From positions 377,592 through 399,125 of the forward strand of contig BFEA01000285.1 of assembly GCA_003427395.1 (NCBI GenBank): a stretch of 21,534 bases of DNA. The letters are read 5' to 3'. The position numbers and the translations under genes were made by a program. Under the pieces are notes generated by a model, which did not search any database, was not told the DNA's origin, and saw only the letters and a program-made list of their open reading frames with translations. Shown here one piece after another: positions 1-9,368 of this stretch. The first letter of the stretch is position 1. Every line of letters begins with the position of its first letter. This DNA is from Chara braunii. Lineage: Eukaryota; Streptophyta; Charophyceae; Charales; Characeae.

Positions 1-46
<46 letters not shown>

Positions 47-59
47 CACACACACACAC
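1..59. repeat. (CA)n microsatellite
   Basis: Almost pure CA dinucleotide repeat with one CG interruption near position 40. It starts at the window edge, so its full length is unknown. It lies upstream of the dynein exon and is probably intronic. Confidence 0.95.
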
Positions 60-882
60 TCTTTTCTTGCACACGTCATTCATACAGCTCGTACCTAAGT
101 TCTTACAGGTGACTCTCTCTCTCTCTCTCAAATGAGCACAGACCCATTCACGCGCGCAGTTTTGTGCTTAATGCACATAAACTTCCCCGGCGCCAAATCG
201 AAAGACCCTTTTTTCTTTTTTTAATAATTAAAAAAAAACTTGACAGGGCCTTAGGGGTGGGGGGCGGTGCAACGGGGTGCCCAAAGGGCCCTGCCACACC
301 CTCCTCCCCTCAGGGCCCCCGGAATCCCCCCCGCCGACCCCGGAACCCGTCCTGCCGCGCCTGCTCAAAGGGCGCACACGTGCACTTTGAGCGTGGGTTT
401 GACCGGAGCTCGAAAATTGAGCTCCGATCCCGCTGCGCTCAATCAGCACACGGTAACACAGTATGAGATAACTCACTTACGGATTGTGATGGTTATGATA
501 TTGCTAGGATGTATTGCTTGATCCTGTTTGGTTGCTTGAACTATTTCCTCCTCATTTCCCCCCTCAAATACACAACGAATATTCCCTGTATTCTCTAGCA
601 ACTGTGGGGTTTCATTTGAATTCATCCCAAGGGCGGAATGCACTACTCGGATGGTTACTCTGGAAATCCAGACTGCTATCTCCCCAATTTTCACATGAAT
701 GAAAGCATGACCTTTCCCAAAAGCACTAGTAATCATCATTCTGAATAATCATAGAAACACTTTGAGGGTTCCTTGGGCGTTCTATTCCAAGTAATGTCTC
801 TCATGGGATTACAACCACAGAGTCACAATCACACACACTCATTCTCTCTTCTCTCTGACGACTGTCCTGCTGAATGGCTCAG
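60..882 (+). other. noncoding host DNA upstream of the dynein exon (probable intron)
   Basis: I see no recognisable coding exon here. The stretch holds a CT microsatellite at about 113-130, a poly-A/T patch near 210-240, a G-run then C-rich block at about 250-365, and AT-richer sequence after 480. Short open frames exist but have low-complexity, GC-driven composition and match no family I know. It ends in a pyrimidine-rich stretch and an AG at 881-882, used here as the splice acceptor of the next feature. It is presumably the preceding dynein intron, though the previous exon is not in view. Confidence 0.6.
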
Positions 883-1290
883 GCAATGCCAATGATGGAA
901 GCGGCCTTGGCATCTCTGAACACACTTACAAAAGCTGACATAACAGAAGTGAAGGCGATGAAAAATCCTCCAGCAGCTGTAAAGCTGGTGATGGAAGCCT
1001 GCTGCATTATGAAGCAGGTGAAGCCAAAACGCATACCAGATCCCAACAATCCGGCGAGGAAGGTTGACGATTATTGGTTCTCAGCTCAGCTGATGCTGAC
1101 AGATACGGGTTTCTTGCCCTCACTCCAAGCATACGACAAAGACAATATTCCATCACACATCATTGAGCGCATACGTCCATACCTCATCATGTCTGACTTT
1201 GATCCAGAAGTTGTCAGGAAAGCATCAAAGGCAGCATATGGTCTATGCTGCTGGATTCGAGCCATGGAAGCATATGACAGAGTCGTCAAG
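883..1290 (+). CDS. dynein heavy chain, internal exon encoding the microtubule-binding domain
   Basis: This is one internal exon of 408 nt (136 codons, phase 0 at both ends). The translation opens with the distal first stalk coiled coil (LNTLTKADITEVK), then the conserved NPP at residues 28-30 and VMEACCIM. A KVDDYW segment and YDKDNIP follow, and it ends with the GLCCWIRAMEAYDRVVK signature that leads into the second stalk coil. In the dynein family this segment is the globular tip that grips the microtubule. The wording is closest to axonemal single-headed inner-arm chains (DNAH1/3/7 type); that subclass is inferred. The acceptor AG is at 881-882 and the donor GTATGT begins at 1291. An in-frame ATG at 874 lies upstream of the acceptor and is not taken as a start. 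The rest of the gene lies outside the window or beyond the transposons. Confidence 0.88.
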
Positions 1291-1447
1291 GTATGTATCA
1301 CAAACAGCCCGTCAAAGACCAAGGGAAAAGTAACACTAGCTACAACCTGAAGCAAATTTGCTCCATATACTGGTCTGCAATTGGTTGATGGGGTCACTTA
1401 AGAGCCCCAAATGCATACTTAAAGTATTATTTTGATAAAACCGAAAG
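1291..1447 (+). other. start of dynein intron (5' splice donor GTATGT)
   Basis: The dynein frame leaves family similarity exactly at AAG/GTATGT and runs on only into unrelated residues before a stop, as expected for an intron. The 157 bp are AT-richer and end at the AAAG target site of element 1. The intron must hold at least element 1, and probably all of the remaining window, because no following stalk-coil exon is visible. Confidence 0.75.
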
Positions 1448-2052
1448 TGCAAGGAAAATAAGTAACAGCGAGAAGACAATTCCAGATCACACCATCACAT
1501 TGAAAGCCAAATAGTCACACCGTGTCCAGAGAGCAGCATTGCACCAATAATACACCAATGGAGGTTCGTAGCACTGAAAACCAATGTTCATGGAGAGCAT
1601 ACTCTCTCCTCCCAACACAAGAGTCCAGTTCCTTCACACTCACACTTGGCGCTCAGCGCCCAGCGTACTCCTACACAGCTACTACAGACTACAAAAAGAC
1701 AATGCAACTGTTGACATCAGCGGCAGCCCGAAGTACTTGAAGATGTCGCCCATGCAGACCATCGCCAGTACAAGGTAAGTGCCCTCACATCATCATCATC
1801 ATCATCATCCTTCACCTATCCCCTGACTACACCCACACCTGTCCTCTCTTTCACCCGAAGACCACCCCTGCGCTTCACTGTAGTCCAAGCCCACCAGCTA
1901 TGGTGGCTGGGCTATGGCGCTGGCCTCAGCAGCACCCTCCTCCTCTGCACGACCGCACGTNCTGCACTTCGCCTCTCGGCGCCAGCCAGCAGCCGCGAGC
2001 CTTTGCTCCAGCAGCGCTGCCGCTAGCATGCGAGTGCCTGAATGAGGCTGCC

Positions 2053-2090
2053 TGGCCAGAGCTCTTTCCTTTATGGAAAAGAGCTGGCCA
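2053..2090. other. LTR hairpin (imperfect inverted repeat)
   Basis: The arms TGGCCAGAGCTCTTTCC and GGAAAAGAGCTGGCCA pair around a short loop. The same hairpin occurs at 9974-10011. Element 2 has a perfect 10-bp stem (AGCTCTTTCC, loop TTTAT, GGAAAGAGCT) at 12178-12202, at the duplicated copy near 12274-12298, and at 21506-21530. Its conservation across LTRs suggests an RNA-level role such as polyadenylation or packaging, but that is inference. Confidence 0.7.
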
Positions 2091-2382
2091 GCTCTCGCAA
2101 CCTGGCTGGGCTGGCCTGGGCCCAGAAGCTTCCGGAAGGCCCCAGGATGCTGCCTGCGTACAGCAGCTACTGGGNTGCTGGGCCTCGTTCGGTTGGGCNC
2201 CCAACTGTCTCTGTATGAGGCTGNGAATCACGCCCAGGGCCTGCATTCTTTGGAAAGGCCCAGAGGGCCGTGAAAATGTCTTTGTTGCTCGTCCTGTGTT
2301 TCTCTCAACCAACTGGCGCGTCGCAACTGCCTGAACCCCAAATATGAAATTGACAGTCGAGGGCCTCTTGCAAAAAGCCAGG

Positions 2383-2428
2383 CCCGCCTTCACTTAGGGC
2401 GGGGACCTCCGCCTTCACTTAGGGCGGG
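2383..2428. repeat. 25-bp hairpin minisatellite in LTR, two units
   Basis: Two tandem units have the core CCGCCTTCACTTAGGGCGGG. Each unit can fold because CCCGCC pairs with GGCGGG. The 5' LTR of the same element has three units (10304-10374) and the element 2 LTR has one (about 12590-12612). Confidence 0.9.
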
Positions 2429-2479
2429 TATTGCTGCAAGCAGGGCCCCATAGGCCTACCGAGGACCCTAATCCTCGCA

Positions 2480-2493
2480 TTCCCTCCTCCTTT
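2480..2493 (-). promoter_or_regulatory. polypurine tract of element 1
   Basis: The minus strand reads AAAGGAGGAGGGAA directly before the TG of the 3' LTR. This is the standard RNase H-resistant primer for plus-strand DNA synthesis. The identical tract is at 12661-12674 in element 2. Confidence 0.93.
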
Positions 2494-2519
2494 ACTTCGT
2501 GAGTCCTCTGAGAAGTCTC

Positions 2520-4074
2520 TTATTCTGCAGGCATCGTCCCCTTGGGTGTTCTTTCATAGCCTGCGATCACTTGAGGTGCTGTTCTCATGAGTTCTTCTCG
2601 TGTGAACCACTGGTCTTCTTTAGGGTCCAGATGATGTCTGAAGCTCACACGATACTGCATTCTCGGTTTAGGAGGTCGCCCTCTACCTGATGGTTGCGGA
2701 ACAGGCATCACTCGATGCTCAATGATCTGGTCAATGTCCACTTCGCCATCCATGGTTGGGGGCAGCATTGTCTTCTGGAAGGGAACTGCTCAGTAGCAGC
2801 AAAGGGTGCTATCTTAGAGGCATGGAACACAGGGAAGGTACGTATGTGTGGTGGGATGCGGATTACATATGAAGGACTGCCTGGTTGATCTCCTACAATG
2901 TCTAAGATCTCCCAAGGCCCAAAGTACTGTGGCATTAGCTTGCGAGATATACCTAACTCCTGCCCAAGCTCAGCGGACTTGATCCAGACTATCTCGCCTA
3001 CCTGAAAGTTAGAAGGCCGTCTATGCTTATTCTCAGATGCAATCATTGCTTCCTGAGTTTTCCTGATATGCTCAATGGCCTGCTGCAGCATCTGTTCATA
3101 CTTGACAACAAACTCTATGCTGCCGGGTGCTGCAGTGGGTTCTCTTTCTAGTAGCAGAAAGTCAAGGGCGGTTCGAGGCTTCCAACCAAGATGCAGTTGG
3201 TTGGGAGTCATGCCTGTAGTACTATGCACAACGTTGTTGTACAGGCTGGCAACGAGAGGTAGTTTCTCGTCCCAATCGTCCTGACTTGGCTTGATATAGT
3301 GCCTAAGCAATTGCTGTACTACTCGGTTCATTTGTTTCGCTTGACCATTTTACTCAGGATGATTTCCTGATGTCATTTGGAGTTTTGTGCCCATTTGTTC
3401 AGCTGTAGACTGCCACAGTTCGCTCGTGAATCTGACATCCCTATCACTAACTATAGACGTAGGTAGACCAAAATCCCTTACCGAGTTATCCATGAAGAGT
3501 TTGATGACAAAGTCAATTTTAGCAGTTTCAGGCATAGCGATCAGTCTAGCGTACTTGGTAAAACGGTCCACTATGACAAAGATGTGTCTTTTTCCTGACC
3601 TGCTGGTCACAAGGGTATCCATGAAATCCATGGACACACTCTGGCCTGGTCCTTCAGGGATCGGCAAGGGTTTAATCAACCCAAGCGGAGCCTTAGTCCT
3701 TGGTTTGTCCCTTTGACAAACTTGGCAGGTTTCAACATAACGTTTTGCATCTTCTAACATAGAAGGCCACCAAAATCTCTGCACTAAGTTCGCTGATGTC
3801 TTTCTATAGCCAAAATGACCAGCTGCATCATGACATTCTCCTAAAAATAAACTACGCAAAGACGCACTATTAGCAACACATAGTCTTTTATTCCCTGCCT
3901 TCTCGAGAAACAGCAAGCCGTCTACCATCGTAAATTTGTCCAAAGTCTTTTTATCCTTTGCTTGGAATCTACGGATGATCTCTGACAAAACTGGATCTCC
4001 CTGATAAGCTTCCACCAACGATCGAGTGAGTTCGTCGGATATGCCAAACTCGGTAACTAGCGCGCCCAGATAAT
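2520..4074 (-). pseudogene. element 1 integrase with C-terminal chromodomain (broken)
   Basis: The N-terminal zinc module reads H-x4-H-x29-C-x2-C (ECHDAAGHFGY through CQVCQR, about 3838-3715). The catalytic core has Asp in SMDF and Asp in VSDRD, 60 residues apart. The third catalytic position, 35 residues after the second Asp, is Lys (codon 3335-3337) where element 2 has Glu, and a TAA stop lies five codons before it at 3350-3352 (TCA in element 2). A GPY/F-type module (YFGPWEI) follows. A 1-nt deletion near 2770 then shifts frame into a chromodomain-like tail (EVDIDQIIEHR, MQYRVSF, EDQWFTREEL, 2520-2768). The enzyme would insert the cDNA, and the chromodomain is known to steer chromoviruses to marked chromatin. 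The stop, shift and E-to-K change make it inactive. Confidence 0.93.
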
Positions 4075-4500
4075 TTGCCCTTCTTGATAGCGCATCAGCC
4101 ACTTTGTTGTACGTACCCTTGATAGGATCAAGTTTATAGTCATACATGTCTATCACTTGAATCCATCTCTTGAGTGCGTCTGACAACACAGGCTGTGTCT
4201 TAATCCAACGCAAAGTCTCATGGTCAGACCTCACACAGAAGAATCTTCCTAGGAGGTAATGTCTCCAATGAACTAGCCCTCTCATAAGTGGACTTAGCTA
4301 ACTTTTGAGATGGCATTTTCTTGCTCATATACTCGATCAGTCTCAACTTGGGCCCTTCCTGTAGCGCATGGACCGCGCCTATGCCATATTGGCTGGCGTC
4401 TGTGGTCACAATGAATGTCTTGTCAAGATCCGGAAGTTTGAGAACTTCGTAGCGTGTTAGAGCATATTTCAATTTCTTGAAGTTTGCTTCACACTCTTCA
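4075..4500 (-). pseudogene. element 1 RNase H domain (internal deletion)
   Basis: Gypsy-type RNase H follows the RT. The first catalytic Asp is in VTTDASQYGIG (about 4398), later VRSDHETL, and the domain closes at YNKVADALSRR. By family role it removes the RNA strand during reverse transcription. Compared with element 2, a net 23 bp is missing near 4283. This removes the RELYALYRA helix that carries the catalytic Glu and shifts the frame. The upstream frame runs off as a nonsense tail to 4224, and the correct frame resumes around GLVHWRHYLLGRF. Confidence 0.9.
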
Positions 4501-5366
4501 GTCCACTCCCAAGGGGTGTCAAGTCAAGTTAGATCTATTAATGAGGAAGCTATAGTACTATAGTTTTTCACAAACGGACGATAATAACCCGTCATCCCCA
4601 AAAACGATCTGACCTCAGTAACAGTCTGAGGTCTAGGTCAGTCACGTATGCTAGCCACCTTCGCATCTTTCGGCCTCAACCCATCTGCTGAAATTTCATG
4701 ACCCAAGTACAGGATCTTGGTGCGACCAAACTCGCATTTATCCAAGTTCACCTTGTACTGTTGTTGTCTTAGGAGACCTAGCACCGTTTTCAAGTGCTCA
4801 ACGTGCTCCTCTACAGTCCTACTAAAGATGAGAATATCGTCGAGGTACACGACAATAAACTTGTCCAAGTAGTCATGAAAAATCCTATTCATCGCGTGCT
4901 GGAACGTACCAGGCACATTGCATAGACCAAAAGGCATCACCACAAACTCGTACAGACCGTACCTGGTCTGAAATGCGGTTTTGTGTTGATCCTCAGGTCT
5001 AACGACAATTTGATGGTATCCGGACTTCAAGTCTATCTTTGTGAAGTACCGGCATCCCTGCACTCTATCCAAGAGGTCGTCAATGCGAGGTAGGGGCTCC
5101 GCGTTCTTAACGGTGATGGCATTGAGGCCCCTATAGTCAATGCACATCCTTGATGGACCTCCCTTCTTTGGAACAAATAAGACTGGCGCACCGTAAGGGG
5201 AGGTACTAGGCCATATCCATCCCTTCTCTGTGAGCTCCTTGAGATGGCGGCAAAGCTCATCTAACTCCATGGGAGACATCCTATAGATTCGTCCTCTAGG
5301 CACCTTGCTACCTGGGACAATCTCTATCGCATGTACAACCTCCTTTTCCACCACGCCTAGTGGCTC
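4501..5366 (-). pseudogene. element 1 reverse transcriptase
   Basis: The 238-aa open stretch 4638-5354 holds the RT fingers and palm: [43 protein letters not shown] (about residues 104-116), MPFGLCNVPGTFQ, and the catalytic FIVVYLDDILIFS (YLDD at about 170-173), then YLGHEIS. It copies the element RNA into cDNA. The frame stops at a TGA at 4638-4640 where element 2 reads Trp (IRDWPRP). A second TGA lies just upstream of LDTPWEW near 4525 (Gln in element 2). Apart from these stops all RT motifs are intact, and RT is the best preserved pol domain here. Confidence 0.95.
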
Positions 5367-6261
5367 CTAAAAAAGGTCTGAATATTTTGCGACGACTCTT
5401 TCTATCTCTGGGGGTGTTTTAACGGCCTCCCCTTTCTCAGAGACAAAGACTAGATACATGCCCTCCTCTTGATTCTGCTTATAGTAGTTATAGAAGGATG
5501 AAGCACACGTACACCCGTAGTTTTCTATTAGACTGCTAACTTTATACTTCTGCAATCTGAGAGTTCTACCATAGGGCAATTTGTGAATCAACACCTTTTT
5601 ATCCCAGTCAAACTGAGGTTGCGAGACTTCGAGGTAGTACATGCCTAGTAGCATATCGAACGACAGTTCGTCGCTCACCAGGAAGGAGATCTTGTGGATC
5701 ACTTCACCTCCTCCATAGGAGAAGGAACAGGCTACGTCCTTGACATAGTCCTTTACAACCATTTGGTGCTTGTTGGCTAGCATAGAAGCTACAGTTCTGC
5801 TAAGCCGCTGCACTTGGTTCCCTCAGCGCGGTCTATCCACACAAGCACGACTAATGAAATTTCATGTAGAGCCTATGTCTGCGAAGGCGCCAACCTTGCG
5901 ACCACCTACGTCTACTTCTACCACGAAATGTTCACCCTTAGGACCTCTACTGATCATCGCCCAAGAGTCCCTGGGGTCCTTTCCTGACAACTCAGTCTCT
6001 AACTCTTCTAGGGCCTCAGACACATCTCTCGAACAGAGCGTCGGTGGGTCTGAATGTGTCTGCGGGGCGATGCGTGGGTCACTAGCCTTGGCCAACGCCT
6101 GAAGTGGGGAAGGCAACGTTACCACTTCAACACGAGTAAGAGCGGCTAACACTCCTACTGGTCCGAGGTGTTTCCCTGTGAGCTGCTCGCAGAATACTCC
6201 CAGGATTTGAAGATAAGCCCACCACTGTTGGTGAGGCTACCTTCGTTGTGACCTTTTTGCC
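5367..6261 (-). pseudogene. element 1 aspartic protease and PR-RT linker
   Basis: This is the start of pol after gag. The retropepsin-like core reads [20 protein letters not shown] (active site 5871-5879), then [18 protein letters not shown] as the second flap and hydrophobic half. Retropepsins normally have DTG or DSG; here the triad is DIG. A TGA at 5862-5864 (CGA, Arg, in element 2) cuts the domain, as do a small frameshift near 5820 and a TAG at 5367-5369 (CAG in element 2) before the RT. A further frame break near 6155 separates it from the gag end. The product would have matured Gag-Pol. Confidence 0.85.
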
Positions 6262-8086
6262 TCAACACGTACGCGACATGTGGCCATAATTGCCACAGTT
6301 CATGCAAGTGCCCCTAGCAACTCGGTCCCTCCACACCTCGTAATCTAAACCAATTTTCACCCATGCGGGTGTTCCTTGGTCGCCCTGACCCGTGGACCGT
6401 CCTACCTTCTTCTTCCCGGTCCCCCTAGCCTTTTCTTTGATGGGCGCCACGACTCCCCCATCCGAAGTCTCGCTGGCCCCATCCTGGTCTGTCAACTCCC
6501 CAAGGTCTGGGAAATCGTCAATCTCCGTCGTTTGACCATCGTGGTCAACGAACATTAACTGACCCTTCTTCTTCCAATCTTGGGGTAGTCTCTTCCTACC
6601 ATCATGAGATGCCCTATGTGCAGACCCCAACTTTGCCTCTATGTCCAGAGCTTTCTTACTAAGAGAAGCGAAGGTGTGCTGTTTGACATAGGCCTCATCA
6701 ACCAGCTTGGTCCTTACCTTTGCAGGTAGGCACCTTAGGTAATCCGTCAGGAGAACCTGCTGGTCAAAACGCACACCAGGTACCACGAGAAGGCGTTCTA
6801 CGGTGTCCATAAGCTCTCTAACATCCTTGAACCTGTGGGAACAAAGGTTGTTGATAGCATTAGTGGCCTTTTGAGCCCCTTGTGGGTCATGCCACCTGTT
6901 GTAGACTGACCATACGAACTGTTCCAATGTCTGAGCCTGAGCCCAGGCATCGAAATCCTGACCGTAGCCCTGTTGCTGCACTAGGCCATTCAACCAGCGA
7001 GTTGCTGACCTTTCTAGAAAAGAGGCAGCCACAACAACTTCTTGCTCTGGCCTTGTGAGCTTGTGCCTCACATAAGTAGGCACGGTCCTCACCCAGGTGT
7101 CCAAGTCCTCCTCCTTCTTTCTATCTCTAGAGAAGGGTTTGGGACTCATTAGGGGTATCTTAGGCATCCACTGCATAGGCTGCATGGGCCCAGGGGCTTG
7201 CTGCAGCAGCTGCATTGCCACTGAAACAGGCTGTTGCACACTAACCTGGGCCTGGATTGACAGTGGGACTGTAGTTACCACTGTCGTGGATGGTACGGCT
7301 GAGACTCTTTGAACCGGACCACTAGTTGCTGCTAAACCAACTGGAGGGGGCATGCCAAACATAGGAGAGAAAGTGGACCCTTTGTGTTGTGGCATCGATG
7401 AAGGACCCGCACCTACAGGGGGAGCTACAGCAAACTGTGGCTGCCTCACTGCTATGCGAGGAACCCGAAGTTCAGCCAGGATTTGTTTCTGGCGTGCAAC
7501 CAATTCGGCCAGCAATTCCTGCTGGACGTTCTGCGCTTCGGCTACTGAAAGTGAAGCATTACGCAACACACGACCAGTAGGGTCTAATGCTGCCTCATCT
7601 AGTCCTTCTAGTCTAACTAGCTCCTGCATTCCCTAGTCTAGCCTTCCTAAGTATGGCTTTTCTTCTCTTCTCTGCTGCCTCATCCAACTGCCGCTGTAGC
7701 TCATTCTGAAGTTCTTCTGCTTGCCGAATTTCTAAGTCCTCCGGCGTGAGTTGAATTTGCTGGCTGACTTGCAAGCTAGCAATATGACTAGTGGAAACCT
7801 GAGAACCACTCTGACTGACTCCCGACGAAGTGGACTGTGTAGAGGCTTGCGACATGGATGAGGTAGCCATGGTTGCACCGGTACTAGCTGAAATTCTAGT
7901 CTTGGCACTATCCTCAACTGCCCTCGCCCTCCTTGCCGCTGCTCTCTCTCTGGCCTCTCTCCGCAATCTTCTCTCGTCTCCTGGACCTAACTCCAAGAAT
8001 ATCAAGGGTCGACTTCGAGCAGTCCCGCGAGTTGTCCTACGACCGTCCACTAGCAACTCCTCGTCACTAGTGCTTGCATCACTCAT
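6262..8086 (-). pseudogene. element 1 gag (one frameshift)
   Basis: The start ATG at 8086 (MSDASTSDEELL) is conserved in element 2. The N-terminal part is Arg/Glu-rich and likely helical (ERAAARRARAVEDSAK; later LQNELQRQLDEAAEKRRK). A small indel near 7620 moves the frame to the 7629-6262 segment. That segment carries a Pro/Gln/Val-rich linker, then a Retrotrans_gag capsid-like domain (WVRTVPTYVRHKL, SATRWLNGL, VYNRWHDPQGAQKA, DYLRCLPAKVRTKL). A basic tail (KEKARGTGKKKVGR) leads to an intact CCHC knuckle CMNCGNYGHMSRTC. A TGA at 6262-6264 follows the last Cys directly. The knuckle would bind element RNA and the capsid domain would build the particle. Confidence 0.92.
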
Positions 8087-9353
8087 GAGTTACAGTATGT
8101 ATGATCTAAACTAGAATCCACACTGAATCCTACCTTAGCCTGACACACAACCGATTATGAATTACAACTAATTTCGGTCAGCTGGAACTGAAATAGTTAG
8201 GTGATATATTAACAACTAATGTCAGGTCCTACAGGATATATTAATTCTATTTTTGGATTACCCTGGAACAGATTGTACTGCAGCAAAGATCTAATCTGTC
8301 TGTAGCTGGCTGTCAGTTGTTAGCAAAGTCGGTAACAACTAGATAATCAAAATAAAAATAACATCTCCTGTTGGAGATGTATACTGGATGGCAGATTGAT
8401 AGTTGATTGCCACTGTGAACAGTTACCGGAATCCCCCCTCCCCCTGTATCCTTCTTGAGTGGTCTCTTTGTGTCAACGTTCCTGAGCATCTGGTTGAGCA
8501 GCGTGTCTAAAGGTGTGCAATCCGGCCCATCCCTGTGCCCCAAGTCATTGCCGAACATGCCAGCCAGTCCACTCTTATTTATCCTCATACAGAACGAGCC
8601 TTACACCCGGTTGATCTGGCTGATCAGGAGGGATTTAAGGAGAGCCCCCATCTCCTCAGGAATTATTTAACGTCGCAGACAGGATGACGATCACAGCCAG
8701 ATTTAGATCCGAGTCCCCAACCAGAAATATTTATAGACGGTCTGGTAAGCGTCTCATAAAAGGTTGGCATGCCCGACACGACCTCTATTGCGCAAGCAGC
8801 AAAACCAAGGACTTGCGGCCCAAGCATGCGTGTACTAGTCCCAGCGGGTTGGCATGGTGACCGTGACCCGAGTGCTTCGTCCAGGGCCCTTCAGAGGCTT
8901 CGCCTGTCTCCCACCAGCTTGCTGCCCAGGAAGAATGTCGACTCTCAAGGTTGAGCGCTCGCAACACCTCACATCGAGAGGACTCTCAAGACAGAACTCA
9001 CTTCCTCACGATAAGAAAAGATGAAGAGGGTAGATAAGGAAGAGAGCAAAGTACCTCATAAATGTTGCCCCCAACCACAGATTTCTCACCGGTAACCTGA
9101 TGTGCAATTATGATGACCGGTCTTTGCTTCAGCACAACTAACAGCAGAATGAGGTTCCACCTCAGCTTAATATGTCACATCAGCGAGTTCTCATCATCCA
9201 GCATACACCCCGTATGTCACCACATAGCTCCCTGGTGCGCCCACACTACCCTGGGCCGCCTAACGTTCAACGCCAATGCCTTATCACTGCCCCACACCTC
9301 ATGCGAAGCACCAATAGCTATTGAGAAGAACCAATGAAGCGCAATATAAACCT
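8087..9353 (-). other. element 1 5' leader between PBS and gag
   Basis: This untranslated stretch of about 1.27 kb lies between PBS and gag ATG. It is AT-rich at 8140-8400 and GC-richer at 8430-9000, and aligns along its whole length with 19611-20875 of element 2. It holds the degraded counterpart (about 8563-8830, plus strand) of an open frame in element 2. Dimerisation, packaging or translation signals would be expected here, but none can be named from sequence. Confidence 0.75.
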
Positions 9354-9365
9354 GCTCTGATACCA
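9354..9365 (-). promoter_or_regulatory. primer-binding site, initiator-Met tRNA type
   Basis: The minus strand reads TGGTATCAGAGC, three bases (ATT) after the CA of the 5' LTR. This 12-mer is the well-known plant retrotransposon site complementary to the 3' end of tRNA-iMet, and the following AGGTT fits further pairing with one base skipped. Confidence 0.95.
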
Positions 9366-9368
9366 AAT

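Larger units (their letters stand above)
1448..2479 (-). repeat. element 1 3' LTR (1032 bp)
   Basis: On the minus strand it begins TGCGAGG after the PPT and ends CCTTGCA; the same ends bound the copy at 9369-10425. It contains a CAT-triplet microsatellite near 1790-1810, a 25-bp minisatellite, and a strong imperfect hairpin at 2053-2090 (arms of about 16 nt around a short TTTA loop). Four N bases sit at 1961, 2175, 2199 and 2224. The plus strand carries an AAG/GTAAGT donor-like site at about 1772-1780. The longest open frames across the LTR (about 144-155 aa on both strands) overlap in antisense and look like by-products of GC-rich sequence. Confidence 0.95.

Noticed and set aside
228-521. 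Open frames in the GC-rich block upstream of the dynein exon
   Set aside because: Pro/Gly/Arg-rich composition follows base bias, frames overlap on both strands, and no motif is present.
874-882. ATG at 874 as start of a 158-aa protein
   Set aside because: The dynein similarity begins at the AG at 881-882 and the protein is an internal piece of a much larger chain; the frame end past 1290 is intron.
1789-1809. Short direct repeats considered as CRISPR-like or satellite arrays
   Set aside because: They are simple CAT triplets or a two- to three-unit minisatellite without spacers, inside LTRs.
1900-2393. 144- and 155-aa frames on opposite strands of the LTR, repeated at 9821-10314
   Set aside because: They overlap in antisense in GC-rich LTR sequence, contain Ns, and repeat only because the LTR repeats.
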